Below, piece after piece: positions 6,281 through 12,214 of a stretch of 12,214 nucleotides of DNA. The DNA is from Palsa-883 sp035486355 (GTDB lineage: Bacteria; Pseudomonadota; Alphaproteobacteria; Acetobacterales; Acetobacteraceae). Position numbers and translations under genes: made by a program. Numbering within the stretch: the first letter of the stretch is position 1; each line of letters starts with the position of its first letter. Below the pieces are notes generated by a model. That model was not told the origin of the DNA. It did not search any database and saw nothing but the letters and a program-made list of their open reading frames with translations. The stretch is from contig DATHNE010000004.1 of the NCBI GenBank assembly GCA_035486355.1, positions 1 through 12,214 of the forward strand, in the 5' to 3' direction.

Positions 6281-8329
6281 TCAGGCCACTCCCGCGGCCG
6301 CGGCCTGGGTATTGCGGCCGAGATAAGCGCGCAGCACCTCCTCGTCTTTGCGCACTTCGTCCGGCTTGCCGACGGCGATGACGTCGCCATGATCAAGCAC
6401 GTACACGGTGTCTGCCAGACGCGTAACCACGTCCAGCTTGTGTTCGATCAACAGCACGGTCAGCCCCAAATCGTTCAGGCTCTTGATCTGCTCGGCCAGC
6501 TCCAGCGTCTCCGCCGGATTCATGCCCGCCGTCGGCTCATCCAGCAGCAGGATGCGCGGGCGGGATGCCAAGGCGCGCGCGATTTCGATACGCCGTCGGT
6601 TCGCATAGGATAACCCCGCGACCATCTGCTCGACACGCGGCACCAGGCGATTGCCGAAGATCGAGAAGATCTCCATCGCCCATTCGCGCGCAGCCTTCTC
6701 CTCGGCGTGCGTCGAGGGCGGTCGCAGGATGGCCTGCAGCACCCCGGTCTTCAGGCGCGAATGCTGGCCGATCAACGCATTGCTCATCACCGTCAGGTTG
6801 GTGAACAACCGCAGATTTTGGAACGTGCGCGCGATACCCTTTTCCAGGATTTCGTGCGATTGCAGTCCGACCATCTCCTCGCCGTGGAAGCGGATCGAGC
6901 CGCCATCGGTTTCAACCAGTCCGGTGATGGCATTGAACAATGTCGACTTGCCGGACCCGTTCGGCCCGATCACCGCGACCACACCGCCAGTGGGTACCGT
7001 GATGTCCACCTTGTTCAACGCGACTAGCCCACCGAAGCGCACGGTGACGCCCTTGATCTCAAGCGCCGCGGCACCGGTACGAACCTCGCCACCCAACCCC
7101 TGCAGCTTCAGATCCTTGAACCCACCGCGGCGTATTTCAGCGTGCTGCTGGTCGAAGGTCAGTGCCTTCTGTTGCCGCACCGCCGGGATCAAACCCTGTC
7201 GTCGGAACAGCATCATGAACACCAGGATCAGGCCGAAGATCAGCTCGATCGACTGCACGAAGTCGGCCTTCTGCAACACCGTGCTGCCAACCGCGCGCCC
7301 CAGCATGTGCGTCCATTCGGTCAGGTCCTGCAGCCACCAGGATTGTAGCAGTTGCAGGATGAACGCGCCCAGCACCACACCCCAGACGCTGCCGATGCCG
7401 CCGAACACCACCATGACCAGGATCATGACAGAGACCGGGAAGCCGAACATTTCCGGTGTCGCCGTCTGCAGTTTCGCGACGTAGAACACGCCGGTCATGC
7501 CGCCGAACGCCGCGCCGATCGCGAAGGCCAGCAGCTTGAACTTGGTGCGATTGACTCCCATCGCGCCCGCGGCGATTTCGTCCTCGCGGATCGCCATCCA
7601 GGCGCGACCGATGCGGGAGTCACGCAATCGGATGGAGATGAAAATCAGCATCGCCACCATCAGAATCGCAACATAATAATACGGTGTAGAATCGACCCCG
7701 AAACTCCATCCAAACAGACGTGGTGCGGCAACGCCGTTTAACCCAGCAGCACCGTTGGTTAGGCCGTCCCAATTGCGCACGACGATCGGCACGATCTCGC
7801 CAAAGCCCAATGTGACAATCGCCAGATAGTCGCCCTTCAGCCGCAGCGTGGGGGCGCCGAACAGCACGCCACAGAACGCCGCCAACGCCGCCGCGAGCGG
7901 CAGCCCTAGCCAGAACGACAGTGTGAAGTGCACCACCATGCCCGTGCCGACATCCGCCGGGACCGGTGTGGCGAGGCCCAGGGTCTGGAAAATATCCCAG
8001 AACGGCCCCCAGGCCGGCTGCAACTGGAACGCCGTGAGGACGCCATAGGTGTAGGCACCGATCGCGAAGAACGCGGCATAACCCAGATCAAGCAGACCAG
8101 CGAAGCCGACAACGATGTTGAGGCCGAGCGCCAGCGTGGCATAGGCCGCGGCGTTCGCCATGCTGTCGATATCGGCGTCGTTGCTGTCGATGTAGAGTGG
8201 GAATGCCAGGGCAAAGGCGATCAGCAGGGCGAGGCCCAACTGACGGCGTCGTGCCTCGGGGATCCAAGCGATCGGCCGCATCAGCAATGATGGGGCGGCC
8301 GCGGTGGTGGTGGTTGCGCCATTGGCCAT
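6281..8329 (-). CDS. LivM-LivG fusion: branched-chain amino acid-type ABC permease fused to ATP-binding domain
   Basis: One 682-aa reading frame holds two subunits that are separate in E. coli. Residues about 28-380 are a LivM-like permease (BPD_transp_2) with the conserved stretches GLLDLGYAAFFAIGAY (78-93), LRLKGDYLAIVTLGFGEI (162-179) and the IGRAWMAIREDEIAAGAMGVN loop (240-260). A linker of about 40 residues (381-421) leads into a LivG-like ATPase (422-672): Walker A GPNGSGKS (455-462), Q-loop Gln504 (TFQN), Walker B ILLLDEPT (593-600), switch His630 (IEHKLDVV). The signature is LSYAN (573-577): the fourth position, normally Gly, is Ala. Start: the ATG at 8329, with GAGGG eight bases upstream overlapping the livH stop, is preferred over an in-frame ATG at 8434 inside livH. 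It would sit in the inner membrane with its ATPase domain in the cytoplasm, pairing with LivH and LivF. Confidence 0.93.
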   Translation of the reverse strand: MANGATTTTAAAPSLLMRPIAWIPEARRRQLGLALLIAFALAFPLYIDSNDADIDSMANAAAYATLALGLNIVVGFAGLLDLGYAAFFAIGAYTYGVLTAFQLQPAWGPFWDIFQTLGLATPVPADVGTGMVVHFTLSFWLGLPLAAALAAFCGVLFGAPTLRLKGDYLAIVTLGFGEIVPIVVRNWDGLTNGAAGLNGVAAPRLFGWSFGVDSTPYYYVAILMVAMLIFISIRLRDSRIGRAWMAIREDEIAAGAMGVNRTKFKLLAFAIGAAFGGMTGVFYVAKLQTATPEMFGFPVSVMILVMVVFGGIGSVWGVVLGAFILQLLQSWWLQDLTEWTHMLGRAVGSTVLQKADFVQSIELIFGLILVFMMLFRRQGLIPAVRQQKALTFDQQHAEIRRGGFKDLKLQGLGGEVRTGAAALEIKGVTVRFGGLVALNKVDITVPTGGVVAVIGPNGSGKSTLFNAITGLVETDGGSIRFHGEEMVGLQSHEILEKGIARTFQNLRLFTNLTVMSNALIGQHSRLKTGVLQAILRPPSTHAEEKAAREWAMEIFSIFGNRLVPRVEQMVAGLSYANRRRIEIARALASRPRILLLDEPTAGMNPAETLELAEQIKSLNDLGLTVLLIEHKLDVVTRLADTVYVLDHGDVIAVGKPDEVRKDEEVLRAYLGRNTQAAAAGVA

Positions 8330-8340
8330 GTTGGTCGCCC

Positions 8341-9270
8341 TCAGGATTTGGTCGGTGCGACGCGGCCGAACAGGCCGCTGGGCTTGAATACGAGCACCAG
8401 GACCAGGATCGAGAAGATGATCACGTCGGTCCATGCGGTGGCGATGAACTGCCCGCTCATGGCTTCAATCAGGCCGATCAGCACGCCGCCTACCATGGCG
8501 CCCGGCACATTGCCGATACCGCCCAGCACGGCGGCGGTGAACGCGCGAAGCCCTGCGGTGAAGCCGATGATGAAACTGGTGAAGTTGTAGTACAGGCCGA
8601 AGATGAGGCCGCCGGCTCCGGCCAGCGCCGAGCCGAGGAAGAAGGCCATCATAATGACCTTGTCAACTTCCACGCCCATCATCCGCGCCGCTTCCTGGTC
8701 TTGCGCGGTGGCACGCATCGCCTTGCCCAGACGGGAGCGTTGCACGAAGTAGTACAGGCCCAGCATCAGCAGGAGGGCGATGATCCAGATCAATACGACG
8801 CGGAAATCCAGCGTCGCCTCACCGAGATGCCAGCGGATCGTCGGCAACGGATTCGGAAAGTTTTTCGAATCCGCGCCGACGGTCAGCAGGACGATGTTGA
8901 ACAGGATGTATGACACACCGATCGAGGTGATCATCGCGGCTGGTCCCTTGACGTTACGCAAGGGACGCAGGGTTATCCGCTCGACCACCACGCCGAGCCC
9001 GCCGCAAAACAGCATGGTGACCGCGAAGGCCACCAGCAGCACACCGGCGAGCGGCAATCCGGTCAGGATCACATCCTGACCGGACAGCCCAAACATCTGC
9101 AGCGTCCACATGGCGACAAAGCTGCCGATCATGAAGACGTTGAAGTGCGAGAAATTGATCAGCTCCAGGATGCCGTAAACCAGCGTGAAGCCAAGCGCGA
9201 GCAAGGCGTACATCGCGCCCAGGCTCAGCCCGTTGATGGTCTGCTGCAGCAGGAGATCAGTGAATGTCAT
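8341..9270 (-). CDS. livH: Branched-chain amino acid-type ABC transporter permease LivH
   Basis: Inner-membrane permease, 309 aa, the usual LivH length, with about eight hydrophobic segments. The N-terminal NGLSLGAMYALLALGFTLVY (13-32) is a clear family mark. The next family stretch reads INFSHFNVFMIGSF, where most LivH proteins have an 'INFAHG-x-x-(Y/F)MxGA' form. The cytoplasmic docking loop LGKAMRATAQDQEAARMMGV (181-200) is well conserved, followed by AFTAAVLGGIGNVPGAMVGG. No strong ribosome-binding site is seen before the ATG (weak GAG about ten bases away). The gene starts 23 nt after the livK stop, with a small hairpin across that junction, and its stop overlaps the ribosome-binding site of the livM-livG fusion. 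It should form the membrane channel together with the LivM part of the fusion. Confidence 0.93.
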   Translation of the reverse strand: MTFTDLLLQQTINGLSLGAMYALLALGFTLVYGILELINFSHFNVFMIGSFVAMWTLQMFGLSGQDVILTGLPLAGVLLVAFAVTMLFCGGLGVVVERITLRPLRNVKGPAAMITSIGVSYILFNIVLLTVGADSKNFPNPLPTIRWHLGEATLDFRVVLIWIIALLLMLGLYYFVQRSRLGKAMRATAQDQEAARMMGVEVDKVIMMAFFLGSALAGAGGLIFGLYYNFTSFIIGFTAGLRAFTAAVLGGIGNVPGAMVGGVLIGLIEAMSGQFIATAWTDVIIFSILVLVLVFKPSGLFGRVAPTKS

Positions 9271-9285
9271 AGCCGTGCTACTCTA

Positions 9286-9307
9286 CGCCGCGATCAGGAC
9301 TGCGGCG
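9286..9307 (-). other. Small hairpin at the livK-livH junction
   Basis: Arms CGCCGC (9286-9291) and GCGGCG (9302-9307) pair perfectly around a 10-nt loop that contains most of the livK stop codon. Stems just after a binding-protein gene often stabilise the upstream mRNA or reduce downstream translation, which gives more binding protein than permease. In GC-rich DNA a 6-bp stem can arise by chance. Confidence 0.25.
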
Positions 9308-10538
9308 CGACTTCGAGGTACTTGTACTGCGCCGATGGATCATCCAGCGGCTTGGTCGTGTCCTTGGTGATCTGGAACACGCTAACGGTGCGATCCGCCA
9401 GGTCGCCATTGGCATCGAACGACACCACGCCCTGAATGGTCGGCACCTTGGAGGTCAGCAGCGCCGCCTGCACCGCTTCGCGGGTGACCGGCTTGCCACT
9501 GGCGGCAATCCGCTTGACCGCATCGATGAGCACCAGCGCCGCGTCATATGCCGTAATGCAGTAATCGTCTGGGACCATGCCGAACTGACCCTTGTAGGCC
9601 GCGACGAACTGCGCGGCTTTGTTGTCCTCGGTCAGATGCGGCGCGGCGATCGTCGAGTACCACCCCTCCACCGCCGGGAAACCACCGCCGGTCAGGAAGT
9701 CGGCACCATAAGTCCCGTCTGGCCCGCCCCGGATCATCTTCGGCATAATATCATAGGATTGCTTGGCGAGCTTCACGCCGGCCTGCGACACACCGCCGTA
9801 ATAGATCGAATCCGGATTGAGCGACTTGATCTTGGTCAGGATCGCCGTGTAATCGGCGGCCTTCGGATCCAGCCGGTCACGGCCAATTACCTTGAGGCCC
9901 TTCTTTTCAGCTTCGGCCTGGAAAGTATCGGCGACGCCGACGCCGAACGCGCCACTGTCATCAAGGATGTAGACCGACTTCACCTTCAGCTTCTCGGCGT
10001 AGAAGTTCGCCATGTTCGGACCTTGATAGGCGTCCGTCGTGACGGTACGGAAGTAGATCGCCTTGCCCGCCGGGCGGAACTGCGCGGCGAATTTCGGATT
10101 GGTGATGTCGGGATTGGTCGACGACATGGTGATCGTTGCCAGGTTGCCCTGGCTGAGGATTGGTGTCATCGCCTTGCCGGCGCCGCTCATTTCGGGGCCG
10201 AGGGCAGCGACCACTTCCTTGTCCGCAACCATGCGGCGGGCATTGGTGGCGGCCTGTGCCGGATCATACTGGCCAGCGGTCGCCGTGCCGTCGTCCAGCA
10301 TCAGCAGGTCGAACTGGTAGCCAGGCACTGCATTGGCTTGGTTCGCCGCATCGAACGCCATGGTGATCGCATTCTTCACCCGGATGGCACTTTGGGCATC
10401 GGCGCCGGTCAGCGACAGATCGACACCGATCTTCACGACCTTAGCGGCCGCGAACGCTGGGCTCAGGCGCGCGGCCCCGAGTCCGGCGGCCAGAGCCGTG
10501 GTGGCAAATAGTTGGGCGGCTGCCCGACGAGTGAACAT
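9294..10538 (-). CDS. Branched-chain amino acid-type ABC transporter substrate-binding protein (LivK/LivJ-like)
   Basis: Periplasmic binding protein of the Peripla_BP_6 (Leu/Ile/Val-binding) fold, 414 aa. The leader has a Tat-like start (TRRAAAQLF, residues 3-11), a hydrophobic core and a likely cut near PAFA-AAK (around residue 30), so it may be exported folded. The mature chain opens with the family pattern VVKIGVDLSLTGADAQSA (34-51). Further family marks are DDGTATAGQYDPAQA (80-94), VVAALGPEMSGAGKAM and VKSVYILDDSGAFGVGVAD. AGGGAG lies about nine bases before the ATG. First gene of the livK-livH-livMG-livF operon, behind a sigma-54-like promoter. Family ligands include Leu/Ile/Val, other amino acids, amides, urea and aromatic acids; the ligand here is not deducible. 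Confidence 0.93.
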   Translation of the reverse strand: MFTRRAAAQLFATTALAAGLGAARLSPAFAAAKVVKIGVDLSLTGADAQSAIRVKNAITMAFDAANQANAVPGYQFDLLMLDDGTATAGQYDPAQAATNARRMVADKEVVAALGPEMSGAGKAMTPILSQGNLATITMSSTNPDITNPKFAAQFRPAGKAIYFRTVTTDAYQGPNMANFYAEKLKVKSVYILDDSGAFGVGVADTFQAEAEKKGLKVIGRDRLDPKAADYTAILTKIKSLNPDSIYYGGVSQAGVKLAKQSYDIMPKMIRGGPDGTYGADFLTGGGFPAVEGWYSTIAAPHLTEDNKAAQFVAAYKGQFGMVPDDYCITAYDAALVLIDAVKRIAASGKPVTREAVQAALLTSKVPTIQGVVSFDANGDLADRTVSVFQITKDTTKPLDDPSAQYKYLEVAPQS

Positions 10539-10584
10539 TCTTTAGGTCTCCCTTGACCGTTGATGGTGCGGCGGACGTACGTGA

Positions 10585-10600
10585 AGCAAACCGCAGGCCA
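10585..10600 (-). promoter_or_regulatory. Putative sigma-54 (-24/-12) promoter of the livK operon
   Basis: On the minus strand the 16 bases read TGGCCTGCGGTTTGCT. Against the sigma-54 consensus TGGCACG-N4-TTGCW this matches 10 of 12 fixed positions, including both invariant pairs (GG and GC) at the required 10-base spacing. It faces livK. Transcription would start near 10574, leaving a leader of about 36 nt that contains the AGGGAG ribosome-binding site. No clear NtrC-type upstream site was found; a loose GTGC...GCAC dyad lies just upstream on the same strand. Confidence 0.5.
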
Positions 10601-10685
10601 GAGCTTTGTGCTCAATTGTGGACGTTTGCACTCCCCCGGCGCCGAGGCGCTCACAAGTCTGTTTACCAGTCTCTTCCGGCCGCTG

Positions 10686-11405
10686 TCACCGGCGGAAGCG
10701 CAAATCGAGGCCGCGCGCGCGCCATCCGACCTCAATTGTGTCCAGATCGACAACGCCGGACGGATTGTCCCGCCGTGGCGACAGGGCCAGCCGGGGTGCG
10801 CCTTGCTCCCACCACAGCTCCAGGAGCCGATCCAATTCCGCCAGCGGATCGGGGTGATCGTCTACCCGCAGATCCAGATCGGGGAAGTCCTCGGTGGTGA
10901 TCAGGCGCATCGCGGCGGACTGGCGGCCCCGCCGATCGCCGCCGGCCGCCTCACCCGCCAGCATCGCCATCATTAGCTTTTCCGGCAGCGAGGCCGCCGG
11001 GCGGACCTGGAATGTTGCCAGCGTTTCAGCAATCACCGCCTCCCCGGCGAGCATATTGCCCGCGACGCTGACACCCTCGGCCGCGACGCTGCCGCACCAT
11101 TCCACGCAGTTCCGCCCGGTCCAGGCGGCGGTGCGGCCGTGCCGATCCACCGCATGGACCTGGCGCAGCCCGCTGCCGGCATCGCCCGCCAGAGCGCCCT
11201 CGATGGCGGAGGCCGGGTCCAGGCCACGCGCCAGCCCGTCCAACACGGCCGGGCCGAGGTATCGATTGGTCATCGATTGCGTCGATACGGCGCCCACGCC
11301 GGCGCGCACGAACGGGCAATACGCGCCCACCGCGAAGGCCCTTGTCGTGACGGCGACCGCGAAGGCTCCGGTGGCGGGGTCATGGGTGACGATGGACCAG
11401 GTCAT
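10686..11405 (-). CDS. DUF1028 family protein (Ntn-hydrolase-like)
   Basis: Predicted protein of 239 aa without a signal peptide or membrane segment. DUF1028 hallmarks are in order: the opening MTWSIVTHDPATG with FAVAV strand, RAGVGAVSTQSMTN (34-47), VAGNMLAG (114-121), AGGDRRGRQSAA (154-165) and DLRVDDHPDPLAEL (178-191). Members have an Ntn-hydrolase fold, the fold of several self-processing amidohydrolases, but their reaction is not established; Thr2 or Ser4 could be near the active N-terminus (inference). Its ATG overlaps the stop of the upstream LivF gene by four bases (ATGA), so the two are translated together. This suggests that it acts on the compound brought in by that transporter, for example by cleaving an amide bond. 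It is the last gene before the livK promoter region. Confidence 0.88.
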   Translation of the reverse strand: MTWSIVTHDPATGAFAVAVTTRAFAVGAYCPFVRAGVGAVSTQSMTNRYLGPAVLDGLARGLDPASAIEGALAGDAGSGLRQVHAVDRHGRTAAWTGRNCVEWCGSVAAEGVSVAGNMLAGEAVIAETLATFQVRPAASLPEKLMMAMLAGEAAGGDRRGRQSAAMRLITTEDFPDLDLRVDDHPDPLAELDRLLELWWEQGAPRLALSPRRDNPSGVVDLDTIEVGWRARGLDLRFRR

Positions 11406-12136
11406 CCCGCGGCTCCTGTCTCAAGTCCCAGATAGATGCGTTGCACGTCCACGTCGTCCGCAAGCTGCTGCGCTGGACCTTGGAGCACGGTGCGGCCGGT
11501 TTGCAGGACGTAGGCGTAATCCGCCACTTCCAGTGCCAGCTCAACTGCCTGTTCTGCGAGCAACAAGGTGAGACCCTGCCCGCGCAGGCGGCGGAGGGTC
11601 TCGTACAGGCTTTCCACCACCGCCGGCGCCAAGCCAAGGCTGGGCTCGTCCAGCATCAACAGCCGCGGATCGCTCATCAGCGCGCGTCCTGTGGCCAGCA
11701 TCTGCCGCTCGCCGCCGGACAGCGTGCCGGCGCGCTGGCGGCGCCGCTCGGCCAGGCGGGGGAACAAGGTGTACACGCGCTCGAGCAGTGCCGGAATCCG
11801 GCCTCGGTCCTTGAGTACCGTGGCACCCAGCCTCAGGTTCTGCTCGACGGTCTGCTGCACGAACAATCGCCACCCCTCCGGCGACAACGCCAGCCCACGC
11901 GCGACGATCGCATAGGCGGGCTGACCCGCGATCGGCACCCCGGAGAAATCAATTGCTCCGCCCGCCGGTGGCACCAGGCCGGCGATCGCGTTGAACGTGG
12001 TCGTCTTGCCGGCGCCGTTGGACCCCAGCAGTGCCACCACGCCGCCTTCCGGCACCTCGAGCGAGACATCCGCCACGCCGACCAGGTCGCCGTAGCGCAC
12101 CATGAGGTTGCGGACCGAGAGCAGCGGTGCCGTCAC
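11402..12136 (-). CDS. Second branched-chain amino acid-type ABC transporter ATP-binding protein, LivF-like
   Basis: Cytoplasmic ATPase, 244 aa, usual LivF size. Walker A GSNGAGKT (38-45), LSPEGWRLF (84-92; the LivF 'PEGR' region with Trp inserted before Arg), signature LSGGE (139-143), Walker B LLMLDEP (159-165), and AEQ (194-196) with Gln instead of the switch His, as in other LivF proteins. It is clearly distinct from the LivF at 5557-6279 in Walker A and Q-loop, so it is not a recent duplicate. Start: GTG at 12136 overlaps the LivG stop by four bases (GTGA), and the conserved first strand begins a few residues later; no strong ribosome-binding site is seen, in keeping with coupled translation. 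It works with the LivG whose end is at the window edge; its permeases and binding protein should lie beyond the edge. Confidence 0.92.
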   Translation of the reverse strand: MTAPLLSVRNLMVRYGDLVGVADVSLEVPEGGVVALLGSNGAGKTTTFNAIAGLVPPAGGAIDFSGVPIAGQPAYAIVARGLALSPEGWRLFVQQTVEQNLRLGATVLKDRGRIPALLERVYTLFPRLAERRRQRAGTLSGGERQMLATGRALMSDPRLLMLDEPSLGLAPAVVESLYETLRRLRGQGLTLLLAEQAVELALEVADYAYVLQTGRTVLQGPAQQLADDVDVQRIYLGLETGAAG

Positions 12137-12214
12137 ATCCGCACTCGCTTCATATGATGGCCAAGATAGGCGGCGACCACGGCGGGATCCTCGACCACCA
12201 CGCGTGGCGCACCC
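12133..12214 (-). CDS. ABC transporter ATP-binding protein, LivG-like (C-terminal fragment at window edge)
   Basis: Only the last 26 codons are in the window; the gene continues beyond the right edge. The fragment reads GAPRVVVEDPAVVAAYLGHH followed by MKRVRM and a TGA. The 'V-x-x-DP-x-V-x-x-AYLG' ending is characteristic of LivG/LivF-type ATPases. As it is followed by a LivF with a 4-nt overlap, LivG is the natural assignment by gene order. Whether it is fused to a permease, as in the neighbouring operon, cannot be seen. Confidence 0.7.
   Translation of the reverse strand, partial: GAPRVVVEDPAVVAAYLGHHMKRVRM

Noticed and set aside
5533..6381. Plus-strand open frame of 282 codons opposite livF
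   Set aside because: It is the antisense of a fully recognisable LivF with all ATPase motifs; the composition is typical of a shadow frame.
10539..10685. Intrinsic terminator after the DUF1028 gene
   Set aside because: Short GC-rich inverted repeats are present, but there is no convincing stem followed by a T-run on the minus strand.
10611..10740. Direct repeat CTCAATTGTG at 10611-10620 and 10731-10740, spaced 120 nt
   Set aside because: The second copy is inside the DUF1028 coding sequence, and many 10-base repeats are expected by chance in 12 kb. No extension of the match is seen.

Overview
The window is GC-rich, densely packed bacterial DNA. Codon use, Tat-like leaders on binding proteins, a fused LivM-LivG transporter and a DUF1028 gene in a Liv operon all fit an alphaproteobacterium, perhaps Rhodospirillales/Acetobacteraceae. 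That placement is an inference from gene style, because no rRNA or other marker gene is present. Nearly everything is transport. No tRNA, rRNA, CRISPR array, insertion sequence or origin was seen.

Layout, left to right. (1) Positions 1-220 (minus strand) hold the remains of a GH108-type lysozyme gene that runs off the left edge; it has lost its start and is frameshifted. (2) Positions 384-1355 (plus) encode a Gfo/Idh/MocA-type oxidoreductase, the only clear plus-strand gene. It converges on (3) a minus-strand operon, 5418 down to 1388: an MHS-type MFS carrier, an NMT1/THI5-like binding protein, an SsuB/TauB-like ATPase and an SsuC/TauC-like permease. The first three are coupled by very short gaps or overlaps, and a gap of about 130 bp precedes the permease. 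(4) A minus-strand Liv-type operon, 10538 down to 5557: livK-like binding protein, livH-like permease, a single livM-livG fusion, and livF. A -24/-12 (sigma-54-like) promoter sits in front of it, which would fit nitrogen-controlled uptake. (5) At the right edge is the end of a second Liv-type cluster, also on the minus strand: the C-terminus of a LivG, a complete LivF, and a DUF1028 Ntn-hydrolase-like protein, joined by 4-nt overlaps.

How it works together: region 4 encodes a complete importer for branched-chain amino acids, amides or similar nitrogen compounds, in which one polypeptide carries both a membrane subunit and an ATPase subunit. Region 5 is the distal part of a second such importer, with a probable amide-type hydrolase attached that may act on the imported compound. 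Region 3 has everything needed for an NMT1-type ABC importer plus a proton-symport carrier, perhaps two routes for the same or related small molecules. Substrates cannot be read from the sequence.

No clearly new system was found. The points most worth a second look are the LivM-LivG fusion with an altered ABC signature, the sigma-54-like promoter, the DUF1028-Liv coupling, the decayed GH108 gene, and the hairpin between the two central operons.
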